Source of the DNA: Oscillospiraceae bacterium
GTDB taxonomy: Bacteria; Bacillota_A; Clostridia; Oscillospirales; Ruminococcaceae
Reading direction: 5' to 3'
Length of the DNA: 33,684 nt
Assembly: GCA_900766795.1 (NCBI GenBank)
Contig: CAAFWX010000174.1
Span: 1 to 33,684 of the forward strand
A program made the translations under genes and the position numbers. Each line of letters begins with the position of its first letter. The stretch's first letter is position 1. Positions 23,763 through 32,011 of this stretch are shown here, piece after piece. Under the pieces are notes generated by a model. It saw nothing but the letters and a program-made list of their open reading frames with translations, had not been told where the DNA came from and did no database searches.

Positions 23763-24581
23763 CTATTCGGGGCGTCGGTATATCGCAGGCTTGATGTACT
23801 GAAACTTAGTTTCGTTTCTCGGAATGCTCTCCGCATGACCGATGTAAAAATACCCGCCGGGCTTCACAACATCGTAGAAGCGGTTCACAAGCGCGTTCTT
23901 TGTCGGCTGGTCGAAATAAATCATGACGTTGCGGCAGAACACAAGGTCAAACGGGCGCCGCTTGTACTTGTCGGGCATAGGCTCCATAAGGTTAAAGGGC
24001 TTGAAGATGATTTCGTCCTTTATCGCCTGACAAATCTCATATTGCCCGCCGCCAAGGTCGTTGAAATACCGCGCCTTCCACTCGGGAGAAAGACCCTTCA
24101 TGCCCTCCTCGCTGTATATCCCCGCCTTCGCCTTGTCCATGACGGAGTTGGAAATATCCGTCGCCAGAATACGCGTATCCCAATTCGCCTTGTCTTTTCC
24201 GAAAAACTGGTCAATCAGCATGGCGGTGGTGTAGCACTCCTCGCCGCTGGAGCAGCCTGCGCTCCAGATTCGCAGCTCGCGGTTTTTCGCATTGCTCACC
24301 GCCCACGGAAGCACAACCTCCCTGAGAAAAGTGTAATGCTCAGGCTCGCGCATGAAGAAGGTGTGATTGGTGGTGAGCTTGTTCAGTATGGTCGTCACCT
24401 CGCTGCCCGAGGTGTCGGACAAAACCGCGTCGATATATTCATCGTAGCTTTTAAAGCCACGCTCCTTAAGCATGTTGCCCAAACGCCCTTGTATCAGCAC
24501 CCGCTTCGCGGAGAGATTGATTCCGTAGTTGTCATGCATAAAACCCACGAGCCGCTCAAATTCGCGGTCTGTGATGTCCAT
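23763..24581 (-). CDS. cheR: Chemotaxis protein methyltransferase CheR
   Basis: CheR methylates glutamates on chemoreceptors using S-adenosylmethionine. The 272-residue protein has the N-terminal helical domain (ending TTNHTFFMRE) and the SAM-binding domain with WSAGCSSGEE, ILATDIS and FDLVFCRNVMIYF. Its ATG directly follows the cheW stop with no gap; AGGAGG lies inside the end of cheW, so the two are translationally coupled. There is no C-terminal TPR. Confidence 0.96.
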   Translation of the reverse strand: MDITDREFERLVGFMHDNYGINLSAKRVLIQGRLGNMLKERGFKSYDEYIDAVLSDTSGSEVTTILNKLTTNHTFFMREPEHYTFLREVVLPWAVSNAKNRELRIWSAGCSSGEECYTTAMLIDQFFGKDKANWDTRILATDISNSVMDKAKAGIYSEEGMKGLSPEWKARYFNDLGGGQYEICQAIKDEIIFKPFNLMEPMPDKYKRRPFDLVFCRNVMIYFDQPTKNALVNRFYDVVKPGGYFYIGHAESIPRNETKFQYIKPAIYRRPE

Positions 24582-25085
24582 TTATGCCTCCTGCTCGACA
24601 AGCAGCTTCTCCACGTCAAGGATAAGCTTTACAATGTCACCCGAACGAATCATGTACTGAATGAACTCGTTAGTGTTCACGGCATTCGTTTCGGGGGTAG
24701 CGGAGATGTCGCCCGTGTGAATGTCCTCAACGTCCGCAACGCTGTCGACAATGATTCCGACAGAAACATCGTCCACCTCGAGAATGATGATGCAGGTGCG
24801 GTTGGTGTAGGGAATCTCGGGCTTTCCGAAGCGCAGTCTGATGTCAACTATCGGAACAACCTTGCTTCGTACATTGATGATACCCTTGATAAATTCGGGA
24901 ACATGAGGAACCTTTGTGATATGGGGAACCTCAATGATTTCGACAACATGCTGAATTTCAATGCCATAGACCTGGTCGCCGATATTGAAGGTCATGACCT
25001 TTCCCAGAACGCTGTTGTCTGCGGCAAGCTTTCTGTCGCCGGACTGCTGCTTTGCGACAGCTTCCTTGATAACGTCGTTTGTCAT
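24582..25085 (-). CDS. cheW: Chemotaxis coupling protein CheW
   Basis: CheW links chemoreceptors to the CheA kinase. The 167-residue protein is a CheW/SH3-like double barrel after an N-terminal extension of about 25 residues. Conserved blocks include FNIGDQVYGIEIQHVVEI, GIINVRSKVVPIVDIRLRF and VDSVADVEDI. It lies 16 bases downstream of cheA and is contiguous with cheR. Confidence 0.95.
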   Translation of the reverse strand: MTNDVIKEAVAKQQSGDRKLAADNSVLGKVMTFNIGDQVYGIEIQHVVEIIEVPHITKVPHVPEFIKGIINVRSKVVPIVDIRLRFGKPEIPYTNRTCIIILEVDDVSVGIIVDSVADVEDIHTGDISATPETNAVNTNEFIQYMIRSGDIVKLILDVEKLLVEQEA

Positions 25086-25101
25086 TGTGCATTAACCTCC
25101 C

Positions 25102-27210
25102 TTAACCGATGAACGTGTTGGTGTCGATGATGAGCGAAATGCTGCCGTCGCCCATGATGGTGCAGCCCGACAGACCCTTGCCCTTGATGTTGTAGCGGGA
25201 GAGGTACTTCGGGAAAGGCTTTACAACAACCTGCTGCTCACCGATAAGCTTGTCTGCGAAGATACATACGCTCTTGTTGTCGGTTTCCACCAGAAGCAGA
25301 ATGCCGTCCTCCAAATCCGTAACCTCGGTGTCTATGCCGAACTTCTCGTGCATACGAAGAATGGGGTAGCACACGCCGCGAATCATAATCATCTCGTTGC
25401 CGCCCGTGTCGCGGAGAATCTGGCTGCTTTCTGCCTTGAAGCTCTCGCGAATGGTGGAAATCGGAACGGTGAATACCAAATCGCCGCAGGTTACTTCCAT
25501 ACCGTCGATGATGGCAAGGGTGAGCGGAATCTTTATGATGAAGTGGGTGTATTCGCCCTTCTTGGAATCAATGGTAATCGTGCCGCCGCACTTCTCAACG
25601 TTAGCCTTTACGACATCCATGCCAACGCCGCGTCCACTGAACTCCGTAACCTGCTCGTTGGTGGAGAAGCCGGGCATGAGAATGAGATTCTGAATTTCCT
25701 TTTCGGTATATTCGCTCTCGGGCTTTGTGAGAATGCCCTGCTTTCTTGCCTTGTTCATTATCTTCTCGGGGTCGATTCCCTGACCGTCGTCGGCAACCGT
25801 GATGACAACCTCGCCCGAAGCGTTCTGTGCGGAAAGCTTAAGCGTGCCCTTCTCGGGCTTTCCTGCCTTAATACGGTCCTGAACATCGTCCTCGATTCCG
25901 TGGTCCATGCAGTTTCTTACAAGGTGCATGAGCGGGTCCTGAAGCGAGTCCACAATGGACTTGTCAACCTCGGTTTCCTCGCCCTCGATAACGAAGTCAA
26001 CCTCCTTGCCGAGCTTCTTTCTCATGTCGCGGACGATTCTGTTCATCTTCTGGAATACTCCCGCAAGCGGCACCATTCTGATGGACATTACCGTATCCTG
26101 AAGCTCGCTTGTAAGCTTTCTGAGCTGGCGCGCAGCCTTGTTGAAGCTTTCAAGCTCCAGACCCTCAAGGTCGGGATTGGAGATAACCATGGACTCGGTG
26201 GTGATGATTTCGCCGACAATATCATGCAAAGCGTCAAGCTTCGCGAGGTTTACGGAGATGAGGTTCTGCTTCTGTGCGCCGCCTGCGGCAGCCTGTGCCT
26301 TTTCGACAGCAGCCTGCGCCTTTTCAACGGAGCTTTGCTCCTTCGCAGCGGGCGCGGGAGCGGCTGCGGGCTTCTCGGCGGGAGCGGGAGCGGCAGGCTC
26401 GGGAGGAAGCTCCGCCTTGGGAGCCTCTGCTTCGGGCGCGGAAGCCTCCGCGGGAGTGGATACAACCTCGTAGGACTGAACGTTCAGCGCGGACTCAATC
26501 TGCTTTAAAACATAGTCCGCATTTCCCTCAACGGGAGTAAAGGTGATAAGGAAGCCCTTTTCGATGATATCCTTCGAGGTTTCGGAGTTGGTTTCAACGT
26601 CCGAGGGTGTGAACTCGAGGAAAGAGCATTCGTCCTTGATGGTGTTTATAAGCAGGAACGCGCGCAGATTCTCCATCTGGCAGCCGTCCTCGAAAAATAC
26701 TCTGACCGTGGTCTTGTCCGCAGCGGGCGCGGGAGCTTCTTGCGCAGCCTGTGCGGCGGGCGCAGCAGGAGCAGCCTCTCCCGTTGTTTCGCCCAGCAGC
26801 GTGTCGCGCGCTCTCAGCAGCTTGTTTATAAGCTCGTTGAAATCCAGCGCCTCGTACTCGCCGCCCTCGTTGTTCTGGATTGCTTCAATCTGTGCCTTAT
26901 AGCTGTCAGACACCTGGAACACCAAATCATACACGAAGCTTACGTCGGTGATGACATTCGGGTTCTCGCGGATAACAAAGAACATATCCTCCGCCTTGTG
27001 TGCGAGCACAGAAAGGTTGTCAAAGCCCATCATTGCGGAAGAGCCTTTTATTGTGTGCATGATTCGGAATATTTCCTTGATGTCATCGCTCTCGAAAGCA
27101 TTTGCCTGCTCGGTTCTCAGAAGAATTTCATCAAGCTGTTCCAACAGGGAGTTGGTTTCGTAGAAATACATATCGAGCATAGCTTCCATTCCGGGTTCGA
27201 TTTTTGCCAT
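25102..27210 (-). CDS. cheA: Chemotaxis histidine kinase CheA
   Basis: CheA autophosphorylates in response to receptor state and passes phosphate to CheY and CheB. The 702-residue protein has P1 (HPt, about 1-125) with His52 in IMHTIKGSSAM. A P2-like domain covers about 166-250, between two Ala/Pro/Glu-rich linkers (about 140-166 and 251-315). P3, the dimer helices, covers about 316-385. The P4 ATPase has N box RNCMDHGIED, G1 DDGQGID, F box GFSTNE and G2 GRGVGMD. The CheW-like P5 domain runs from about 565 to the end. AAAGGA supports the ATG at 27210. It is the first gene of a four-gene operon and is divergent from the FliK-like gene. All catalytic motifs are intact. Confidence 0.97.
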   Translation of the reverse strand: MAKIEPGMEAMLDMYFYETNSLLEQLDEILLRTEQANAFESDDIKEIFRIMHTIKGSSAMMGFDNLSVLAHKAEDMFFVIRENPNVITDVSFVYDLVFQVSDSYKAQIEAIQNNEGGEYEALDFNELINKLLRARDTLLGETTGEAAPAAPAAQAAQEAPAPAADKTTVRVFFEDGCQMENLRAFLLINTIKDECSFLEFTPSDVETNSETSKDIIEKGFLITFTPVEGNADYVLKQIESALNVQSYEVVSTPAEASAPEAEAPKAELPPEPAAPAPAEKPAAAPAPAAKEQSSVEKAQAAVEKAQAAAGGAQKQNLISVNLAKLDALHDIVGEIITTESMVISNPDLEGLELESFNKAARQLRKLTSELQDTVMSIRMVPLAGVFQKMNRIVRDMRKKLGKEVDFVIEGEETEVDKSIVDSLQDPLMHLVRNCMDHGIEDDVQDRIKAGKPEKGTLKLSAQNASGEVVITVADDGQGIDPEKIMNKARKQGILTKPESEYTEKEIQNLILMPGFSTNEQVTEFSGRGVGMDVVKANVEKCGGTITIDSKKGEYTHFIIKIPLTLAIIDGMEVTCGDLVFTVPISTIRESFKAESSQILRDTGGNEMIMIRGVCYPILRMHEKFGIDTEVTDLEDGILLLVETDNKSVCIFADKLIGEQQVVVKPFPKYLSRYNIKGKGLSGCTIMGDGSISLIIDTNTFIG

Positions 27211-27395
27211 AATTTCAATTCCTTTCCTATGACGCGCAAAAGCGTTACTTATTTTTTTTTGCGGGACGCTCCCGCAGAATCATCAAAAAGCAGCACCGCC
27301 GCAAAAAAAAATTATAAAAACCCTTTTATCTTAGGGAATTTTATGATAGAATAATAGCAAGAGTAATTCTATGTATCCGCAAGGGAGGGAAAACC

Positions 27396-29408
27396 ATGGC
27401 GCAGATACCTCAGATAAACAACCCAATAACCGCCAAGAACTATAATTACAGCCCCCGCCAGCAGGACGCCAACACCGACCCCTTTGACATCGTGAAGCTT
27501 ACAGGCGTGGGAAGCGCGGGCGGCTCGTCCGACGCCGCTTCGGGCAGCCGCCTCGAGATGGGCAACCGTGAGCTTATCCCCATGCAGGTTCAGACCGCGA
27601 AAGACCCCACCATGGCGGTGGAAACGCTGAAAGACCTGCTCAATGTCGAGGTGCTCAATCAGGCGCTTATCACGGGACACACCGAGCTTTACGGAAAGCT
27701 TGAGAATCTTGCAAAGGAGCTTTATGTGTCCCCCGAGCAGCTTGTAGAAGAAATTCAGAACCAGGAGCAGCAGAACACCATGTTCAGCGGTCATGAGTTC
27801 TACGACGTGCTTCGCGAGGTTGCGCAAACCACGCAGGACCCGACAACCAAGGAACTTATCGGAAACCTTCTGAAGTCCATAAACTTCGCCCAGAACAAGA
27901 ACGAAATTCTCGGGGCGCTGCGCGCAAACCTGAAGTTCCTCTCGGAGTATTATTCCCCGAACGAGAAGCTTTCCGCAAAGCTGCTTAACCTGTCGCAGCA
28001 GTGGGGCGCACAGGACCCCGACAAATATTTCGACTATCTCAAGGGAGAAACCCTCGCGATTTTAAAGGACGTCAGCGGAAGCCTTTTGAACGATGATAAG
28101 ACCCAAATGCTTATCCCGCTTATCGTGCACAACCTTTCGCGCTATAACAACAGCCCGTACATGTGCAAGGAATATTTCAACCTTCTTCTGAGCCAGATAT
28201 CCTCGGGCACCCTAAGAGAATCGCTGAAAAACTCTTTCTCCAGGCTGTATTCGGCGCTGTTCGATAAAAAGCCGATGCAGAATCCCACGATGGGTTCGCA
28301 CAGCGACCTCGAGGAAGCGCCCGCAATGGCAAATACCGCTTCGGAGGAAGTACCTTTAACTAATTATACTACAAATGAATTACAAAATCAACCACTTTCG
28401 GGCGAAATGACGGATAAAAATTCAGAAATTGTGGGGGACGAAAGTGATATTCGGCAGATTGGCACAACAGAATCCGACAATTTTGTGGAAAATACCGAGG
28501 AAGAATCGTCCGATGAGCTGACAGGATACAAAAAAGCGCTGTTCGACACGATGAGCGAGCGCGGGTATACGCAGGAGCTTAAGGCAAGCGGCTACAACAT
28601 CGAGCGCATTCTGAACGCCTACACCCGCGGAAAGATGTCGGGAATGGACGCGGTGCGCGCGCTGACAAAGGACTTGTTCATCTACGAGGAGGACGAGGTT
28701 TTCGCCAACGAAATGCTAGCGGAGTTTGACAAGATAAACACCATGCAGGAGCTTATCGACAAGCTGAACGAGCTGCTGCGTGCAATGCCGGATATCCCGC
28801 TGCGCGAAAGGCTCTACGGCGTTTTTGTTGACATCATCGAAAAGATGTCGGTAAAGAACGAGCTTCCCCAGCACGGAATCCGTCCGCCCGTAAAGTCCAC
28901 GCTTGACAGCCTGACGGATTTTATCGACGAGAACATCAACCATCCCGCGCTGAAATCCCTCGACAGCTTCAACGCCGCAAACCTGCTTGAAAGCCTGCTG
29001 AATGCCCCGGGAGTGAACACGCCGCTCGCGCACTACATACTGCCGCTTGACGTAGACGGCACAAAGGCATTCGGCGAGCTGTGGGTGGACAACGACGAGA
29101 ACAACCCCAACAACACCCCTTCCACCCAGCGCAACTATCACCTTTTCCTTACCTTTGACGTGGAGAGCATAGGTCGGTTTGAGCTGGATATGTACGCTCT
29201 CGGCGACGAGGTGAACATTGCGCTGCTTTACCCGAACCGCTTTGAAAAGCAGATTGAGCCGATGAAAGAGCGCGTGGACAAAATCGTCAGAAGCTGCGGC
29301 TACAAAACCCGCACCTTTGAAACCGCGCCGCTTAAAAAGCCGCACAACCTCGTGGAGATATTCCCGAAGATTACCGAAAAACGAACCTCGCTCAACAAGC
29401 GGGTGTAA
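27396..29408 (+). CDS. FliK-like (flagellar hook-length control type) protein
   Basis: The 670-residue soluble protein is hard to assign by its N-terminus, which is mostly helical (about 70-295) with no membrane segment. Residues 296-376 form a polar disordered linker. The C-terminal part (about 545-645, FLTFDVESIGRFELDMYALG, then VNIALLYPNRFEK) has the layout of the FliK C-terminal domain, which signals the switch in export substrate. The support is the neighbour: the next gene is an FlhB C-domain homologue, the natural partner of FliK, matching the ylqG-ylqH arrangement of Bacillus. AGGGAGGG precedes the ATG. It is divergent from cheA. The FliK-like call is moderate. Confidence 0.65.
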   Translation: MAQIPQINNPITAKNYNYSPRQQDANTDPFDIVKLTGVGSAGGSSDAASGSRLEMGNRELIPMQVQTAKDPTMAVETLKDLLNVEVLNQALITGHTELYGKLENLAKELYVSPEQLVEEIQNQEQQNTMFSGHEFYDVLREVAQTTQDPTTKELIGNLLKSINFAQNKNEILGALRANLKFLSEYYSPNEKLSAKLLNLSQQWGAQDPDKYFDYLKGETLAILKDVSGSLLNDDKTQMLIPLIVHNLSRYNNSPYMCKEYFNLLLSQISSGTLRESLKNSFSRLYSALFDKKPMQNPTMGSHSDLEEAPAMANTASEEVPLTNYTTNELQNQPLSGEMTDKNSEIVGDESDIRQIGTTESDNFVENTEEESSDELTGYKKALFDTMSERGYTQELKASGYNIERILNAYTRGKMSGMDAVRALTKDLFIYEEDEVFANEMLAEFDKINTMQELIDKLNELLRAMPDIPLRERLYGVFVDIIEKMSVKNELPQHGIRPPVKSTLDSLTDFIDENINHPALKSLDSFNAANLLESLLNAPGVNTPLAHYILPLDVDGTKAFGELWVDNDENNPNNTPSTQRNYHLFLTFDVESIGRFELDMYALGDEVNIALLYPNRFEKQIEPMKERVDKIVRSCGYKTRTFETAPLKKPHNLVEIFPKITEKRTSLNKRV

Positions 29409-29425
29409 CAAAGGAGGAGTGACCC

Positions 29426-29734
29426 ATGCCCAACGCACCAAAGCCGCACGCAAACAACAAGCGCCTTTACGGGCAGAATGCCGCTGTGGCGCTGAAATAC
29501 AACCCCGACATGAACTACGCGCCCGTGGTGGTTGCCTCGGGGTTGGGGGAGCTTGCGCAGAGAATCGTAAACATCGCGGACGAGGCGGGAGTGCCCGTCT
29601 ACCGCGACGACAGCGTTGCCGCGCTGCTTGTCATGCTGAATGCGGGAGAAACTATCCCGAAAGAGCTTTACCAGATAGTTGCCGCGATTTATGCGGAGGT
29701 GGTTTACACCTCCAACGAAATGCGCAAAAAGTAA
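29426..29734 (+). CDS. Stand-alone FlhB C-terminal domain protein (YlqH/FhlB type)
   Basis: The 102-residue protein matches the cytoplasmic domain of FlhB, the export-gate component of flagellar type III secretion. Matching stretches are AAVALKYNPDMNYAPVVVAS, GLGELAQRIVNIADEAGVPV and IPKELYQIVAAIYAEVVY. It has no membrane part. The autocleavage motif NPTH just before the AVALKY strand of true FlhB is replaced by YGQNA, so self-cleavage is not expected. AAGGAGG at 29411-29417 lies close to the ATG, 17 bases after the FliK-like gene. Such stand-alone copies have been reported to stand in for the FlhB C-domain; its role here is inferred. Confidence 0.88.
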   Translation: MPNAPKPHANNKRLYGQNAAVALKYNPDMNYAPVVVASGLGELAQRIVNIADEAGVPVYRDDSVAALLVMLNAGETIPKELYQIVAAIYAEVVYTSNEMRKK

Positions 29735-29748
29735 TCTGCACAAAATCT

Positions 29749-29778
29749 GCCCGCCGAGTTTTCCGCTCGGCGGGCTTT
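29749..29778 (+). terminator. Terminator after the FlhB-like gene
   Basis: GCCCGCCGAG (29749-29758) pairs perfectly with CTCGGCGGGC (29766-29775), followed by TTTCC. It also lies just beyond the stop of the convergent 50-residue ORF, so it may serve both. Confidence 0.75.
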
Positions 29779-29781
29779 CCG

Positions 29782-29934
29782 TCATAAATCGTCCGCGTCC
29801 TGAATCGGCTCCTCATACGGGTCGGCAGGCACGCCCGTGTACATACCCTGCGGGTCGGTCATGGCTTTCCGCATGGACTTCGCCGCCTTTTTCAGCTTGT
29901 TTTCGGGCGAATTTTGGTTTTTATTCGGTTCCAT
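29782..29934 (-). CDS. Small conserved-looking 50-residue protein
   Basis: This short gene encodes 50 residues starting MEPNKNQNSPENKLKKAAKS. The middle is basic, followed by TDPQGMYTGVPADPYEEP and an acidic end, DADDL. The start at 29934 has an excellent AGGAGGG six bases upstream, and the composition (Lys/Asn-rich head, then a Pro/Asp/Tyr motif) looks like real coding sequence. There is no signal or membrane segment. It lies downstream of the GH5 gene with a hairpin between them. Function unknown. Confidence 0.7.
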   Translation of the reverse strand: MEPNKNQNSPENKLKKAAKSMRKAMTDPQGMYTGVPADPYEEPIQDADDL

Positions 29935-29956
29935 TGCTTTCCCTCCTGTGAACGAA

Positions 29957-29989
29957 ATACGGAGGACAGCCCTGCGCCGCCCTCCGTAT
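29957..29989 (-). terminator. Stem-loop between GH5 and the 50-residue ORF
   Basis: ATACGGAGG (29957-29965) pairs perfectly with CCTCCGTAT (29981-29989) around a 15-base loop, 28 bases past the GH5 stop on the minus strand. The downstream T content is poor, so it may be a weak terminator or an mRNA-stabilising structure. Confidence 0.5.
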
Positions 29990-30016
29990 AAGTATGCTCC
30001 TTTTCGACGGAAATAA

Positions 30017-31255
30017 TCATTCCTCGCCGCTTTCCTCGGGTTTCTTCACGGGAGTGTAATCATCATAAGACGCGCGGATAAGCGCATTAAGCAGCTCCTC
30101 GCTTCGCCATTCATAGGTTTCCCTGTCCACAAGCTCGCCGCCGTCCCACAAAAAGCAGGCGATTCCGCTGTCGCGGCACAGCTTCACAAGCTTCTCGCAG
30201 AAAAATATCCTGCTCGCTTCGTCGCTTCCGCGCGCGGCAAATTCCCCGATAATCACAGGCACTCCGTGGTCGGTGAAGGTTTCTTTCAGCGCTGCGACAA
30301 GGTTTTCCATCTCGCGCTCCTCGGAGCGCGTGCCCCATTCGCTTTGCAGGTCGGTGCGGCAAAACTCCCACGGGGTGTAGTAGTGCACGGACACGATACA
30401 TTTCTTCGCTGGGTCGTTCGGCATGATGAACCGCTCGTCACAGGTCTTGGCGATATCCGTCATGTAACCCGCAATCAGCAGGTGGCGCATGGAGTTGTTC
30501 CCGCCGCTCGCGCGGACAGTGTCCACAAACTCCTGATTAAAGCTGTTCAGCATCCTGTACGCCGCGTTGTCGGACTGCCCCTCAAACGCGACCTCGTTCA
30601 TGCTCTCGAAAATAAGCCGCTCGTTATAATTCTTGAACTGCGCCGCAATCTGCTCCCACAAGCGGCGATAGCGTTCCAATGTGCCCTCCTTGTCGCGCAC
30701 GGCATTCCCGAGCCATGCGCCGTACTCCTCGTCCGTGCCGCCGTCGTGGTACATTCCTATGATAACATACATTCCGCAGCTGTAAGCGTAGTCCACCACC
30801 TGCTGCACGCGGTTCATCCAAACCGAGCTAATCTTCCCGTTTTCATCAACGTGGTCGCACCATGTGATGGGAATGCGCACCGCGTTGAAGCCGTCGTCCG
30901 TCAGCGCTTTGAACAGCTCTCGGGTAGCATAAGGGTTGCCCCAAAGCGTTTCGTCGATTTCCGCGGCTCCCTCGGGAATGCCGTCAGCCGCGCCGTCGCG
31001 GTCGGTGACGCACGCGTCAAGGGTGTTTCCGAGATTCCAGCCTATTCTGATGCTGCTTACAAGCTCCTGCGAACTCATGTCGATAATCGACGAGGGCTTT
31101 TCTTTGACGCCGAGCAGGTCGCTTTCCTCGTTGCGCTCATCGCTCACCGAGGTGTTGCCGGTCGGGAGTACATAGCTTTCAAACTGCCCGTAATCACAGC
31201 CTGTCAGCAGAATAACCGCCGACGTCAGCAGCGCCGTGATTCTTGCTTTTTTCAT
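30017..31255 (-). CDS. Lipoprotein endoglucanase, glycoside hydrolase family 5 (subfamily 4-like)
   Basis: This 412-residue lipoprotein (LLTGC, Cys20) is a beta-1,4-glucanase of clan GH-A. Motifs appear in order: IRIGWNLGNTLDA, AVRIPITWCDHV, IIGMYHDGG and IFESMNEV with acid/base Glu221. These are followed by HYYTPWEF and VIIGEFAARG with nucleophile Glu338, then CFLWDGGE. GWNLGNTLDA with HYYTPWEF is typical of GH5_4, which includes cellulases, lichenases and xyloglucanases. No dockerin or binding module is present, so the enzyme is cell-surface tethered. GAAAGGA precedes the ATG, and a good minus-strand promoter lies at 31360-31389. It may work with the GH74 lipoprotein 8 kb away. Confidence 0.94.
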   Translation of the reverse strand: MKKARITALLTSAVILLTGCDYGQFESYVLPTGNTSVSDERNEESDLLGVKEKPSSIIDMSSQELVSSIRIGWNLGNTLDACVTDRDGAADGIPEGAAEIDETLWGNPYATRELFKALTDDGFNAVRIPITWCDHVDENGKISSVWMNRVQQVVDYAYSCGMYVIIGMYHDGGTDEEYGAWLGNAVRDKEGTLERYRRLWEQIAAQFKNYNERLIFESMNEVAFEGQSDNAAYRMLNSFNQEFVDTVRASGGNNSMRHLLIAGYMTDIAKTCDERFIMPNDPAKKCIVSVHYYTPWEFCRTDLQSEWGTRSEEREMENLVAALKETFTDHGVPVIIGEFAARGSDEASRIFFCEKLVKLCRDSGIACFLWDGGELVDRETYEWRSEELLNALIRASYDDYTPVKKPEESGEE

Positions 31256-31359
31256 TTGTATATGGTCCTTTCAGCATTTGCCGCAAAGCGGTCGGAGTTT
31301 TCCGGACGTTTGTTTTCCTGCCTGCTTGTCCCATCGGGAGTAAAAAAAATATCACTTTA

Positions 31360-31389
31360 ATTATAGCATACTTTAAGGCTTTTTTTCAA
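31360..31389 (-). promoter_or_regulatory. Promoter of the GH5 gene
   Basis: On the minus strand TTGAAA (31389-31384) and TATAAT (31365-31360) are separated by 18 bases. The predicted leader is about 98 bases long. Confidence 0.75.
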
Positions 31390-31459
31390 GTGTTTGCGCA
31401 GCAGAAAATGATATTCCTTCGGATAAACTTCTTAACAATCTTTTTCCACGTTTTAAACA

Positions 31460-31602
31460 GAGTTTTCAACAGCATAATACCGCATTATTTCGGACTTTAA
31501 CCCTAACCCAGCCGATAAATGTTGAAAACTCCTGCCAAAAACTCAACATTTCAACATTATCAACAATACATTCAACAACAATTAACGTTGAATCGGTTGA
31601 AA
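31460..31602. repeat. Cluster of TTCAACA/TGTTGAA boxes upstream of the GH5 promoter
   Basis: A perfect 12-base inverted repeat, GAGTTTTCAACA (31460-31471) and TGTTGAAAACTC (31520-31531), is followed by four TCAACA boxes (31543, 31551, 31560, 31572) and two GTTGAA boxes (31587, 31596). All lie 70-215 bases upstream of the GH5 -35 box in a non-coding AT-rich stretch. Confidence 0.55.
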
Positions 31603-31651
31603 ACTTGTCCGCGCGCGCAAAATAACGCTCTGCAAGCCCGGCAGGAAAGCG

Positions 31652-31929
31652 TTAAGGCAACACCGCACAATTAACGGCTAACGCCTTTGCCGTCCGCTTG
31701 CTTGCATATTTTCCGTCATATTGCCCAAAAACTCCTTGACGGGCGTGTCTCCCCCGGTGGGGGAGGTGGCACGAAGTGCCAGAGGGGCTGACCGACAGAC
31801 CAGCCTGCCTGCGTCGTAAGTGTTCGGCTTGAATACGCTTCGCTCCCGCCGAACACCGCAAGTTTGAACAATCTGACGAAAAATCTGACGGCGCAATCGA
31901 ACGACAATAATTATGCGGTATTGCCTTAA
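31652..31929. mobile_element. TTAA-bounded MITE with terminal inverted repeats
   Basis: The element is bounded by TTAA (31652-31655 and 31926-31929). The left end TTAAGGCAACACCGCACAAT and the inverse of the right end, TTAAGGCAATACCGCATAAT, differ at only two of 20 positions. Inside are hairpins CTCCCCC/GGGGGAG (31749-31765), GGCAC/GTGCC (31768-31780) and GTGTTCGGC/GCCGAACAC (31820-31856). It carries no transposase. Short minus-strand open frames within it lack ribosome binding sites. It lies 83 bases before the sigma factor start. Confidence 0.75.
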
Positions 31930-31951
31930 AAATAATTATTTCTGCGACCAT

Positions 31952-31965
31952 GGGAATTTATTCCC
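31952..31965. promoter_or_regulatory. Palindrome upstream of the sigma factor gene
   Basis: GGGAAT (31952-31957) and ATTCCC (31960-31965) form a perfect palindrome with a two-base centre, 46 bases before the ATG. It may be an operator; no clear promoter boxes were matched nearby. Confidence 0.35.
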
Positions 31966-32011
31966 GTCTATATGAATGAGCTCACAAATTCAAAAAGGGG
32001 AAATTACACAT

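Noticed and set aside
25348..26508. 386-codon plus-strand open frame
   Set aside because: It is antisense to cheA, with no ribosome binding site. The Gly/Arg-rich product comes from reverse reading of the Ala/Pro linker.
27211..27395. Sigma-D (flagellar) promoter between cheA and the FliK-like gene
   Set aside because: No match to the CCGATAT-type -10 box was found. A minus-strand TATAAT (27316-27311) lacks a good -35, and the hairpin at 27261-27275 has A or T runs on the wrong sides for a terminator.
30266..31360. 364-codon plus-strand open frame
   Set aside because: It is antisense to the GH5 gene, which has complete catalytic motifs.
31243..31500. 85-codon plus-strand frame in the GH5 upstream region
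   Set aside because: It starts within the GH5 leader, reads antisense through its promoter, and has no ribosome binding site.
31652..31951. Short minus-strand open frames near the sigma factor
   Set aside because: They lie in the TTAA-ended MITE and have no ribosome binding sites; such frames are common in repeats.
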